Below are positions 1 to 8,610 of a stretch of 64,000 nt of DNA, in pieces. Below the pieces are notes generated by a model. It was not told the origin of the DNA. It saw only the letters and a program-made list of their open reading frames with translations, and searched no databases. Origin of the DNA: Prescottella subtropica (GTDB lineage Bacteria; Actinomycetota; Actinomycetes; Mycobacteriales; Mycobacteriaceae); NCBI RefSeq assembly GCF_005434945.1, contig NZ_SKCH01000010.1:62001-126000 (forward strand), written 5' to 3'. A program made the translations under genes and the position numbers. The first letter of the stretch is position 1; each line of letters starts with the position of its first letter.

Positions 1-52
1 GGTTCCCTCGAACGTCTCGAAGGAGATCATCGCCAAGGCGACCGGCGAGTAA
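1..52 (+). CDS. fusA: Elongation factor G, C-terminal end only (partial)
   Basis: The window opens inside a reading frame (codons from position 2) that ends VPSNVSKEIIAKATGE followed by TAA at 50-52. This matches the conserved C-terminal tail of actinobacterial EF-G, the ribosomal translocation GTPase. Its place 89 bases upstream of tuf fits the standard str operon order rpsL-rpsG-fusA-tuf. Only 16 residues are visible, so the call rests on that tail and on the gene order. Confidence 0.8.
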   Translation, partial: VPSNVSKEIIAKATGE

Positions 53-141
53 CCTCGGTTTCGTCGACCGCAAGCACGACCAAGTAATAACCAACCGCAC
101 TGCTGCATACCGCAAGCACAATCAGTCCAGGAGGACATCCA

Positions 142-1332
<1,191 letters not shown>

Positions 1333-1350
1333 GCTAGTTCTCACTGACGC

Positions 1351-1386
1351 GAATGGCGTCCACTCCTTCGGGAGTGGACGCCATTC
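1351..1386 (+). terminator. Hairpin terminator after tuf, possibly bidirectional
   Basis: A perfect 16-bp inverted repeat (1351-1366 and 1371-1386) closes on a TTCG tetraloop. It starts 18 bases after the tuf stop codon and ends 29 bases before the stop of the convergent LysR gene. There is no long T-run, which is common for actinobacterial terminators. It could serve both converging transcripts. Confidence 0.85.
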
Positions 1387-1415
1387 GGCGTTTCTGGGTA
1401 CTCGTCTCGGGGCGC

Positions 1416-2288
1416 CTACCGGAATGCTCGGTGTGCGTGCCGCAGGAACTCGCGCAGCGCCGGGGACGGCGCCGGTTTCCACACGAGTGCGAGGACGGCG
1501 TCGACATCGGTGTCGGCGATGGGCACCGGTACGAGGTGTGGATAGGCGGCCGCCATCGACGTGCTGAGGATCGCGACGCCCAGTCCGCGGCCGGCGAGGT
1601 CGGCCACCGCGTCCGGGGCGCTGGCCTGCATGACGACCTCACCCTCGATACCGGCCGCGGCGCACTCCCGGTCGAGGACGGTGCGGACACCGGTGCCGAC
1701 GGGCATGCAGATCAGAGGATGTTCGCACACGTCGGCCAGGCGTACCGGTGCCGACGCGGTCAGTGGATGTCCGGGTTCGACGAGGGCCGTGATCCGCTCG
1801 GAGACGACCGTCAGGGTGTCCAGGTCTGTCGGTGGGCCGCCCGCGAGCCCGACGAGAGCGACGTCGAGGTGTCCTGTCCGGACACGGTCGAGCAGGACGT
1901 CCGAGATGTCTTCGACGAGATCGACGCCGATGCCCGGATGGGCGCGGCGGCAGGCGGCCAGGGCGTCGAACAGCGGGGTGACGGTGCAGGCGGTGACCAT
2001 GCCCACCGACAACTGCCCGCGGACCAGCTGATTGACGTCGTCCACGGCCTCGTGGACGGACCGGGCCGCGGCGAGTGCGGCGCGCGCATGCGGCAGGGAG
2101 GCCTTCCCGGCGACCGTGAGTGCGGCGGTGCGGGCGGTCCGATCGAACAGGGGTGTTCCCAGTTCGTTCTCGAGTTGTCGGATCTGGGCGCTGATTCCGG
2201 ATTGGCTGATGTGGACGCGGGCAGCGGCACGCGTGAAGTTGGCTTCCTCGGCGACCGCGACGAAGTAGGTGAGCTGACGCAGTTCCAT
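1416..2288 (-). CDS. LysR-family transcriptional regulator
   Basis: A 290-aa LysR-type regulator. The N-terminal winged helix-turn-helix starts MELRQLTYFVAVAEEANFTRA and continues through HISQSGISAQIRQLE to LFDR. An effector-binding domain follows from about residue 90. The frame stays open 35 codons further upstream, but the family universally begins close to MELRQL, so the ATG at 2286-2288 is chosen. It diverges from the NTF2-like gene at 2387 across a 98-base gap, the usual LysR arrangement for controlling the divergent neighbour. I could not make out a clear T-N11-A operator. The inducer is unknown. Confidence 0.93.
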   Translation of the reverse strand: MELRQLTYFVAVAEEANFTRAAARVHISQSGISAQIRQLENELGTPLFDRTARTAALTVAGKASLPHARAALAAARSVHEAVDDVNQLVRGQLSVGMVTACTVTPLFDALAACRRAHPGIGVDLVEDISDVLLDRVRTGHLDVALVGLAGGPPTDLDTLTVVSERITALVEPGHPLTASAPVRLADVCEHPLICMPVGTGVRTVLDRECAAAGIEGEVVMQASAPDAVADLAGRGLGVAILSTSMAAAYPHLVPVPIADTDVDAVLALVWKPAPSPALREFLRHAHRAFR

Positions 2289-2386
2289 GAGCTGTGATTC
2301 TAGTTTCGAGAAGAAGTAGCTGTTGGACTTCTGCTCGGGGGGATTCGATCCTGGAGGAGTAGGGATTCGAGGAAAGGAACCGGGCC

Positions 2387-2764
2387 ATGACACAGCACGA
2401 GCGGGAGAAGGCGATGACCCCTGAGGACATCACCCGGCTGTTCGTCGAACGCTCCAACGCGGGGGACTCCGACGGAGTGGCCGCCCTGTATGCAGAGGAT
2501 GCGGTGATGGCCTACCCGCCGGGGTCGGTCACCGTCGGGAGGGCTGCGATCCGGGAGCTGTGGGCAGGGGTGCTCGCGCATGCTCCGCACTTCGAGCCCG
2601 AGCCGCCGCTGCCGACACTCGTCAGCGGTGATCTGGCCCTGACGGCGACCCCGCCGCGGGACGGGGCCGGGGCGCGAGCGCAGGTGGTGCGCCGGCAGTC
2701 GGACGGCAGCTGGCTGCGGGTGTTGGACCAGCCGGAGTTAGCCCGCCCCGACGCCACTCGCTGA
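2387..2764 (+). CDS. SnoaL/NTF2-like small protein
   Basis: A 125-aa protein with the alpha+beta cone-fold pattern of NTF2-like or SnoaL-like proteins: an N-terminal helix (MTPEDITRLFVERSNAGD), the DGVAALYAEDAVMAYP turn, GRAAIRELW, and a C-terminal sheet ending SWLRVLDQPELARP. Such proteins are often small isomerases, hydrolases or binding proteins. No catalytic residue set identifies a substrate here. An alternative start is the ATG at 2414. A purine-rich stretch (GAGGAAAGG) sits upstream of 2387. It is likely controlled by the divergent LysR gene. Confidence 0.8.
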   Translation: MTQHEREKAMTPEDITRLFVERSNAGDSDGVAALYAEDAVMAYPPGSVTVGRAAIRELWAGVLAHAPHFEPEPPLPTLVSGDLALTATPPRDGAGARAQVVRRQSDGSWLRVLDQPELARPDATR

Positions 2765-2772
2765 CCCCGCCG

Positions 2773-3363
2773 TCAGCCGTCGCGGGTGCGTGTGGGCGCC
2801 GGGTCTGCCCGGTCGAGGTGCAGCAGCACCCGCACGGCGACGTCGGTGACGGCGGCGCCGCCGAGCGCGGCGGTCGTGGTCGCGGCGATCCGGTCGGCGG
2901 CCGCGAGCAGTGCGGGGACGTCGGCGTGTGGGTCGGCGTCGAGAACGATCTGGAGGGTGGGGAGTCCGCGGTCGGAGACGGCCCGGCCGCGGGCGCGTCG
3001 GACCCCGGGGAGCGCGGCGAGTTCGGTGGCGACTCCGGTCGCGATCGGGCCGAGGTCGATCGCGACGGGGGTGTCGGTGCTGGTCTCGAGCATCGTGCCG
3101 GCGGCGGTGCGCCGGCGGGTGAGGTCGACGGCGAGGACGACGACACCGAGGACGAGGCAGGCGGCGAGTGTCGCGCCCAGCGCCCACGTCCACCAGGACT
3201 GGTCGGGGAGTGCGGTGACCCGGTCCCGGTCGACGCGGCCGACGGTGTCGCGGACGGTGGTGACACCCTGCTCCCAGGCGAGGGCCGCCGCCCCGACCGC
3301 GGCGAGGGCGAGTCCGGCGGCGAGGACGAGGAGACGGTTGAGGGCCGCCGCGCCGCGCTTCAT
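2773..3363 (-). CDS. AmaP-like alkaline shock membrane anchor protein
   Basis: A 196-aa protein with an N-terminal hydrophobic segment (residues 9-30, LNRLLVLAAGLALAAVGAAA), a second membrane segment near residues 60-80 (WTWALGATLAACLVLGVVVL), then a soluble domain ending in repeated Arg/Asp-rich sequence. This is the two-helix topology of AmaP, which anchors Asp23 under the cell membrane in Firmicutes. In actinobacteria these proteins occur in Asp23 gene clusters. The ATG at 3361-3363 overlaps the upstream stop by four bases (ATGA). It is the last gene of the five-gene operon. Confidence 0.75.
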   Translation of the reverse strand: MKRGAAALNRLLVLAAGLALAAVGAAALAWEQGVTTVRDTVGRVDRDRVTALPDQSWWTWALGATLAACLVLGVVVLAVDLTRRRTAAGTMLETSTDTPVAIDLGPIATGVATELAALPGVRRARGRAVSDRGLPTLQIVLDADPHADVPALLAAADRIAATTTAALGGAAVTDVAVRVLLHLDRADPAPTRTRDG

Positions 3364-4328
3364 GCGGTGCCTCGTGGCCGGCGGGTCTTCACGGTCACCC
3401 GCAGGGGCCGGTCGAGGACGGTCAGGGAGTCGGTGACGGCGTCGGCCACCGCGTCCTCGAGTCCGGTCGGGGCGCCCTCGGGTGGTGTGGTCACCTGGAC
3501 GGTGGCGCGGCGACGGTTCACGGTGGTGTGCGCGGTCCGTACGCCGGCGACGGTCCCGGCGCGGACACTGCACAGGCGGGCGATGTCGACGGGGCGCAGC
3601 CACACCGTGGGGGCGCTGCCGTCCGGGCGGCGCCGGGTGGGGACGTGGGTGCGGGTGCGCGGCGCGAGCGCCAGGAGGACGAGCAGGACACCGACGACCA
3701 GCGCGGCGAGGGAGGCGGGGACGAGCCACCGCTCCCAGTGCAGGCGCGCCACCCATTCGACGCTGTTGCGGATCCACGGCACCCCGGAGATCGTGCCGCG
3801 CACGATGAGCAGTTCGCGGGCGGTGGCGGCGGCGACGGCGAGTAGTCCGACGGCGATCGCGACGGCGGCGGGCACGGCGGCGGGTGTGGCGGCGGGCGGC
3901 CGGGGTGCGACGACGGTGTCGGCGGCGACCGGTGCCGGGCCGGTGGGGTTGTCGGCGGGGTCGGTGTCCGGCGGGGCGGGGACGGTGCCGGCGACGTACA
4001 CGCCGAGCCGGTGCAGCGGCAGCCCGGAGAGGTGTTCGACGCGGTCCCCGACCTCTCCGTGGACGCGTCGGGTCAGTTCGGCGACGTCGCACGGCCACTG
4101 CACACCGAGGTACAGGTTGACGGCGACGGATCGGCTGCCGGTGGACACGTCGGCGCGGGGCAGGTCGCGTCCGGTGAGGCGGGTCAGTCCGTTGCGGTGC
4201 GGGACGACGCCGGGTACCTGCAGGGCCGCGGTGGTGGCGATCTTCGCGATCGCGCGGTCCTTGACGACGAGTCGGCCGCGGTTGCCGGGGTCGTCCGCGG
4301 GGGCCGGGGCGGGGACGGGATCAGCCAC
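3360..4328 (-). CDS. Asp23-domain membrane protein (DUF6286-like)
   Basis: A 322-aa protein. The N-terminal part (residues about 20-120: LVVKDRAIAKIATTAALQVPGVV, then VAVNLYLGVQWP) resembles an Asp23/Gls24 fold. A proline/alanine linker follows, then two hydrophobic segments near residues 148-170 and 205-225 and a C-terminal alpha/beta domain (VWLRPVDIARL, ATVQVTTPP). It starts at a GTG (4326-4328) and overlaps the preceding small gene by 8 bases. Probably an envelope-stress scaffold component at the membrane. No enzymatic motif is visible. Confidence 0.78.
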   Translation of the reverse strand: MADPVPAPAPADDPGNRGRLVVKDRAIAKIATTAALQVPGVVPHRNGLTRLTGRDLPRADVSTGSRSVAVNLYLGVQWPCDVAELTRRVHGEVGDRVEHLSGLPLHRLGVYVAGTVPAPPDTDPADNPTGPAPVAADTVVAPRPPAATPAAVPAAVAIAVGLLAVAAATARELLIVRGTISGVPWIRNSVEWVARLHWERWLVPASLAALVVGVLLVLLALAPRTRTHVPTRRRPDGSAPTVWLRPVDIARLCSVRAGTVAGVRTAHTTVNRRRATVQVTTPPEGAPTGLEDAVADAVTDSLTVLDRPLRVTVKTRRPRGTA

Positions 4329-4500
4329 GGCCGCGGGACCGCAGGATGGCTCCGAGGTCGAGGTGGCCGTCGCGGTGCGCGCCGATCGCCATGCCGACGG
4401 CGCCGAGGAGGACGGCGAAGACGAATCCGCTGAAGCCGCCGAGGATCCCGGCGAGCGCCAGGAGTAGTCCCGCGAGCAGTCCCATGCTCGTGCTGGTCAT
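4321..4500 (-). CDS. Small membrane protein in the Asp23 operon (DUF2273-like)
   Basis: A 59-aa protein, MTSTSMGLLAGLLLALAG..., mostly one glycine-rich hydrophobic hairpin (residues 6-42) followed by a short basic tail (GAHRDGHLDLGAILRSRGRG). Size, topology and position between two Asp23-family genes match the DUF2273-type small membrane proteins of Asp23/AmaP clusters. Its ATG (4498-4500) overlaps the upstream stop as ATGA. Its stop lies 8 bases inside the next gene, which suggests coupled translation. Confidence 0.8.
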   Translation of the reverse strand: MTSTSMGLLAGLLLALAGILGGFSGFVFAVLLGAVGMAIGAHRDGHLDLGAILRSRGRG

Positions 4501-4802
4501 GGCCGGCTCTCCTTCTCGAGGTTCTCGGTGGTGACGTCCTCGATGGTGACGTCGACGGGGACGGCCACGATCGGGTGGACGGCGGTTCGGATCCGCTGCG
4601 CGGTCGCGAACAGGTCGATCGGGTAGCGGACGGTCACGTGGACGGCGCAGTGGCCGTCGTCGACGCGGATGCCGGTGACGCGGCGTCCGGGCAGGTAGGT
4701 GGCGACGGTGCCGAACTCGCCGCCGTGCAGGCCGGTCACGCCGGGCACGGACAGCGCCGCGGCCGCCGCGCGGTCGATGTCGGCCGGTCCGGGTGCGGTC
4801 AC
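4497..4802 (-). CDS. Short Asp23/Gls24-family protein
   Basis: A 101-aa soluble protein starting at GTG (4800-4802), which overlaps the stop of the upstream gene as GTGA. It shows the Asp23 core pattern in compact form: a helix with ALSVPGVTGLHGGEFG, a strand with YLPGRRVTGIRV, a strand with VHVTVRYPIDL, then a VPVDVTIEDV strand. It lacks membrane segments, so it is presumably cytoplasmic and bound to the membrane-anchored partners in the operon. Confidence 0.8.
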   Translation of the reverse strand: MTAPGPADIDRAAAAALSVPGVTGLHGGEFGTVATYLPGRRVTGIRVDDGHCAVHVTVRYPIDLFATAQRIRTAVHPIVAVPVDVTIEDVTTENLEKESRP

Positions 4803-5275
4803 TGGACCCGCGGCCGCGTCTCGGGGTCGGCGGCCGGATCGTCGTCGAGGAGGACGACGTCGAAGACGGTGATGTTCACTTCGGTGACCTCGAGGCCGGT
4901 CATGGTCTCGACGGCGGCGATCACGTTGCGCCGGATGCCGACGGCCAGTTCGTGCAGGGCGACCCCGTATTCGGCGACGATGCCGATGTCGATGGCGGCC
5001 TGCTTCTCGCCGACCTCGACGGCGATGCCCTGCCCGTGGTTGACGCGGGCGCCGGGGATGCGGTCGCGCAGGGCACCGACGGCGCGGGCGGTGCCGCCGC
5101 CGACGTCGTGGACGCCGCTGACCTCGCGGGTGGCGATTCCGGCGATCTTGGCGACCACGGCGTCCGCGATGATCGTCCTGCCGTGCGCGTCGATCAGGTC
5201 GTGGGACGCGCTCGCCCCGAATCGGATTCGTCCGCTGTCGGTGCCGGTGAAGTCGGCACCGGGATCTGTCGCCAT
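4799..5275 (-). CDS. Asp23/Gls24-family envelope stress protein
   Basis: A 158-aa protein and the first gene of the operon. The core (residues about 35-140) contains IIADAVVAKIAGIATREVSG, then VNHGQGIAVEVGEKQAAIDI, VAEYGVALHELAVGIRRNV and a MTGLEVTEVNITVFDV ending, the recognisable Asp23 (DUF322) profile. Asp23 proteins form a membrane-associated network that guards the cell envelope. The ATG at 5273-5275 follows about 190 bases of non-coding sequence shared with the divergent reductase gene, which must hold the operon promoter. Confidence 0.92.
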   Translation of the reverse strand: MATDPGADFTGTDSGRIRFGASASHDLIDAHGRTIIADAVVAKIAGIATREVSGVHDVGGGTARAVGALRDRIPGARVNHGQGIAVEVGEKQAAIDIGIVAEYGVALHELAVGIRRNVIAAVETMTGLEVTEVNITVFDVVLLDDDPAADPETRPRVQ

Positions 5276-5403
5276 CGTCGCTCCTCGTTCGGCGTCGTAC
5301 CCGCGTCGGCGCCGGTTCGTGTTCAACTCTAGTGAGTCGGCGGCATCGTCGCCGGTTCGCCGCACCGTGGCGGACGGGGTATCGGTGAGCACGCGAACTT
5401 TGG

Positions 5404-5417
5404 TAGAACATGTTCCA
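5404..5417. promoter_or_regulatory. KstR-type operator upstream of the ferredoxin reductase
   Basis: TAGAACATGTTCCA is an exact match to the KstR consensus TnnAACnnGTTnnA as I remember it. The inner ten bases GAACATGTTC form a perfect palindrome. It lies 50 bases upstream of the reductase start, and within the divergent region shared with the Asp23 operon. KstR is the TetR-type repressor of sterol catabolism genes in rhodococci and mycobacteria. Confidence 0.7.
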
Positions 5418-5467
5418 GTTGTGGCGTGGCTCGTGCGAGGGCGCCGGGTGACGGAGGGTGGACGGAA

Positions 5468-6664
5468 ATGAGCAATCGTGCAGGGGCCGACGGGCCGGTC
5501 GTGATCGTCGGGGCCGGGCTCGCCGCCGTCCGCGCGGTGGAGGAGCTGCGGCAGTCCGGGTACGCGGGGGCACTGATCCTCGTCGGCGACGAGACGCACC
5601 TGCCGTACGACCGGCCGCCGCTGTCGAAGGACGTCGTCCGCGGCGAGAACGACGACACGACGCTGCGCCCGCAGGAGTTCTACGACGAGCAGCGCGTCGA
5701 CCTGCGACTGGGGACGGCAGCCACCGGGGTGGACCGGGAGCGCCGGGTGCTACTGCTCGCCGACGGCAGCGAGATCGGCTACGGCGACCTGATCGTCGCG
5801 ACGGGCCTGCGTCCGCGCCGCATCCCGGGCCTGCCGGACCTCGCCGGGGTGCACGTGCTGCGCTCGGTCGAGGAGAGCCGGGCGCTGCGCGCCGACCTGC
5901 GTCCGGGGGCGCGGGCGCTGGTCGTCGGTGCCGGGTTCATCGGCTGCGAACTCGCCGCGAGCATGCGGGCCCTCGGCCTCGACGTCGTGCTGGTGGAGCC
6001 GCAGTCGGCGCCGCTCGCGTCGGTGCTGGGCGAGCAGGTCGGCGCGCTGGTCGGGCGTCTGCACACCGAGGAGGGTGTCGACGTGCGGGCCGGTGTCGGG
6101 TTGGCGTCGCTCACCGGCGACGACCGGGTGCGCACGGCCGTCCTGTCCGACGGCACCGAGATCGCGGTGGATGTCGTCGCGATCGGGATCGGTTCGGTGC
6201 CGGTCACCGGGTGGCTCGACGGGTCCGGGATCGCCGTCGGGAACGGGGTGTTGTGCGACGAGGTGGGCCGCACCGACGACCCGCACGTGTGGGCGATCGG
6301 CGATGTCGCGGCGTGGCGGCACACCGTCGGCGGGCACAAGCGCGTCGAACACTGGAGCAATGCCGGTGACCAGGCGAAGATCCTCGCCGGTGCGCTCACC
6401 GGGACCGGGGACCCGGACGCGCCCGCGCAGGTCCCGTACTTCTGGAGCGACCAGTACGGGCTGAAGATCCAGGCGCTCGGCACCGTGTCCGCCGCCGACG
6501 ACGTGCACGTGGTCAAGGACGACGGCCGCAAGTTCGTCGTCTACTACTCGAGCGGCGGCGCGCTGACGGCGGTCGTGGGACTGGGCTCGGCGGGCGCGGT
6601 GATGAAGATGCGCGCGAAGGTCGCGGAGGGAGCACTGGTCGCGGAACTGCTGGCCCCGGCCTGA
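5468..6664 (+). CDS. FAD-dependent ferredoxin reductase
   Basis: A 398-aa NAD(P)H:ferredoxin oxidoreductase of the putidaredoxin/rhodocoxin reductase type. The FAD-binding Rossmann motif VIVGAGLAAVRA is at residues 12-23, DRPPLSKD near 47-54, the second (NAD) motif LVVGAGFIGCELA near 150-162, and the flavin motif VWAIGDVA near 275. A small C-terminal domain follows. It passes electrons from NAD(P)H to a ferredoxin that serves a cytochrome P450 or Rieske oxygenase. No ferredoxin or P450 gene is adjacent. The KstR-type site upstream suggests sterol catabolism. Position and type match M. tuberculosis Rv0688. Confidence 0.93.
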   Translation: MSNRAGADGPVVIVGAGLAAVRAVEELRQSGYAGALILVGDETHLPYDRPPLSKDVVRGENDDTTLRPQEFYDEQRVDLRLGTAATGVDRERRVLLLADGSEIGYGDLIVATGLRPRRIPGLPDLAGVHVLRSVEESRALRADLRPGARALVVGAGFIGCELAASMRALGLDVVLVEPQSAPLASVLGEQVGALVGRLHTEEGVDVRAGVGLASLTGDDRVRTAVLSDGTEIAVDVVAIGIGSVPVTGWLDGSGIAVGNGVLCDEVGRTDDPHVWAIGDVAAWRHTVGGHKRVEHWSNAGDQAKILAGALTGTGDPDAPAQVPYFWSDQYGLKIQALGTVSAADDVHVVKDDGRKFVVYYSSGGALTAVVGLGSAGAVMKMRAKVAEGALVAELLAPA

Positions 6665-6710
6665 TCCACCTGCGTCCGGGACGGTCACCCGACCGGGCTA
6701 GATTTGTCGG

Positions 6711-7478
6711 GTGATCGTTGCGCTCATCGACTCGGGTCTGGGACTGCTCCCGACGTCCGCATGGCTGCGCCGGATGCGCCCCGATCTGGACCTGATGTTG
6801 TCGATGGACCCGGACGGCGCGCCGTGGGGTCCTCGGGACCCGCAGTGGGTGATCGACCGGGTCGTCGGCACCGCCCGTCGGGCCGTCGACCGGGGCGCCG
6901 AGGTGGTGGTGCTGCCGTGCAACACGGCGAGCGTCACCGCGCTCGAGCATGTGCGCGCCGATCTCGGACCGGACGTGCCCGTGGTCGGGACGGTGCCGGC
7001 GATCAAACCGGCGGCCGCGATGTGCGACTCGGTCGCGATCTGGGCCACCGCGGCCACCACCGCGAGCACCTATCAGGCCGGCCTCGTCGAGCAGTTCGCG
7101 AACGGTAGCTCCGTCGTCGGCGTCGCATGCCACGGACTGGCCGACGCGATCGACCGCGGCGACCGGGACTCTGCTGCTGCCGCGATCGCCGCGGCCGCCG
7201 CCCGCACCCCCGGCGACGTCACCGGCGTCGTCCTCGGCTGCACCCACTACCCGCTGATGGCCGACGAGATCGCGGCACGCCTGCCGGCGGGGGTGCTGCT
7301 GTTCGACAGTGCCGAGGCGGTCGCGGCGCAGACCCTGCGGCGCATCGACGCGCTGGGCCGCGACACGACCGGTCGCGGCACGGTCGAGATCCTGCTCAGT
7401 GGGATGCCGGGAGAGTTGCCGGCGAGCGCGGCCCGGTTCGATGCCGGCCGCCTGCTGCTCGCGGCGCCGTCCCGCTGA
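6711..7478 (+). CDS. Aspartate/glutamate racemase-family protein
   Basis: A 255-aa MurI-like protein. It carries an N-terminal IDSGLGLLPTS (normally DSGxGG), the first catalytic cysteine in VVLPCNTASVTAL (about residue 70) and the second in LGCTHYPLMADE (about residue 178), so both catalytic cysteines are present. It lacks the usual FDSGVGG sequence at the start and is probably a paralogue rather than the housekeeping murI. The start is a GTG at 6711 without a strong ribosome binding site. It could supply D-glutamate or act on another amino acid; the substrate is not determined. Confidence 0.85.
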   Translation: MIVALIDSGLGLLPTSAWLRRMRPDLDLMLSMDPDGAPWGPRDPQWVIDRVVGTARRAVDRGAEVVVLPCNTASVTALEHVRADLGPDVPVVGTVPAIKPAAAMCDSVAIWATAATTASTYQAGLVEQFANGSSVVGVACHGLADAIDRGDRDSAAAAIAAAAARTPGDVTGVVLGCTHYPLMADEIAARLPAGVLLFDSAEAVAAQTLRRIDALGRDTTGRGTVEILLSGMPGELPASAARFDAGRLLLAAPSR

Positions 7479-7486
7479 CCCGGCCG

Positions 7487-8059
7487 TCACCCCAGTTGCA
7501 CCATGCCGGCGGCGACGACGCGGGCGACGCTGCCGAGTTCGGCGCGGTGCTCGTCGCGGTCGCGTATCCGGGTGCCGGACATCGCGGTCACGGCCGCGAC
7601 CCACGCGTCGGCGCAGTCCCGCAGGGTGCCGGGCCGGATCGGGGCGGCGGTGCTGGCCTGCAGGATCCGCACGGTCGCGTCCCGCAGACCGGCCCGGAAG
7701 CGTCGCAGATGCTCGCGGACGTCGGGGCGGGTACCGGCCTCGCGGTACACGATCGCCCGCATGGCGCCGCCGTGGTGGTCGCGCGCGGTGAGGGCGTCGT
7801 CGAGGTTCACCAGGCTCGCCGCCGGATCACCCCGCGCGACGAGCGGGCCGAGGTCGTCGAGTGGCGCCGTGGGCAGTCGTTCGGTGAGCAGCGCGGCGAG
7901 AATGTCCGGTTTGGTGGGGAAGTAGTAGAAGATCAGGCCTTTCGGGACGTCCGCCGCCGCCGCGATGGCGGCGGTGGACGTGGCGTCGAACCCACGCGCG
8001 GCAATGAGATCCTCGGCCGCGTCGAGGATCGCCGCACGCGTGTCAGTGCGCGGCGACAC
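7487..8059 (-). CDS. TetR-family transcriptional regulator
   Basis: A 190-aa TetR-type repressor. The N-terminal helix-turn-helix contains RAAILDAAEDLIAARGFDATS and AIAAAADVPKGLIFYYFPTK, with the YYFPTK end typical of the family. The ligand-binding domain is not diagnostic. It starts at GTG (8057-8059), 17 bases inside the preceding SPW-repeat gene, so the two are co-transcribed and probably coupled in translation. Its stop is 8 bases from the convergent racemase gene. Confidence 0.93.
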   Translation of the reverse strand: MSPRTDTRAAILDAAEDLIAARGFDATSTAAIAAAADVPKGLIFYYFPTKPDILAALLTERLPTAPLDDLGPLVARGDPAASLVNLDDALTARDHHGGAMRAIVYREAGTRPDVREHLRRFRAGLRDATVRILQASTAAPIRPGTLRDCADAWVAAVTAMSGTRIRDRDEHRAELGSVARVVAAGMVQLG

Positions 8060-8405
8060 CGCCGTGGCCGTGCATGCGGGCGTTCATCGCGGGCATACCG
8101 ACGACGGAGACCGTCACCGTCAGTGCACCGACGACCCACGCCGTCCAGGAGGCCGACGACATGGCGTGGAAGTTCATCACCCACGGGGAGATGAACATCA
8201 GGACGCCGAGCACGCCCATCGCGTAGTCCGCCGCCGCGATGCCGGGGCGGGCCATGTGCGCCAGACCGGCCACGGCGACGAGCACACCGAGCACGATCAG
8301 GGACCAGCGGGCACCGGTGTTCGTGTCCAGCCACAGTGGGGACAGGGCCGCGAACGCGCCGATGATCACGGCCGCGTAGTCCTGCCAACGAGTTGAAGCC
8401 TTCAT
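8043..8405 (-). CDS. SPW-repeat integral membrane protein
   Basis: A 120-aa protein with four predicted membrane helices arranged as two similar halves, each carrying the repeat signature (AALSPLWLD near residue 22 and MFISPWVMN near residue 75). SPW-repeat proteins are small actinobacterial membrane proteins of unknown function. The ATG at 8403-8405 (MKASTRWQDY) is chosen over an earlier ATG in the same frame because MKASTRWQDYAA leads straight into the first helix. It overlaps the following TetR gene by 17 bases. Confidence 0.87.
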   Translation of the reverse strand: MKASTRWQDYAAVIIGAFAALSPLWLDTNTGARWSLIVLGVLVAVAGLAHMARPGIAAADYAMGVLGVLMFISPWVMNFHAMSSASWTAWVVGALTVTVSVVGMPAMNARMHGHGGVAAH

Positions 8406-8528
8406 GGCGCGCCTCCTCGAGGAGAAACCGTCCCCCGAGTTCAGTGTCGCGCCGACTGACCGGTCGATCAAGATTGCCCGGATTGCACTACGGCCACAGA
8501 ATTGTGCAGTTCAGGCCACGTCGACGAC

Positions 8529-8585
8529 TGTGGCCGAATGTCACACACGTTCAGTCGGACCGAACGCATGTGACATTCGGCCACA
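8529..8585. repeat. Long perfect inverted repeat between kshB and the SPW gene
   Basis: TGTGGCCGAATGTCACA at 8529-8545 is repeated as a perfect inverse (TGTGACATTCGGCCACA) at 8569-8585. The 23-base spacer holds a nested stem CGTTC/GAACG (848-52 and 62-66 of the 85xx block). As RNA this would be a 17-bp stem with an internal loop and a further 5-bp stem. It lies 26 bases after the kshB stop and upstream of the SPW gene. It could be the kshB terminator, an operator for the TetR product, or a dispersed intergenic element. Confidence 0.8.
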
Positions 8586-8610
8586 AGTACGCGCGAAAGA
8601 GAGTCGAGCG

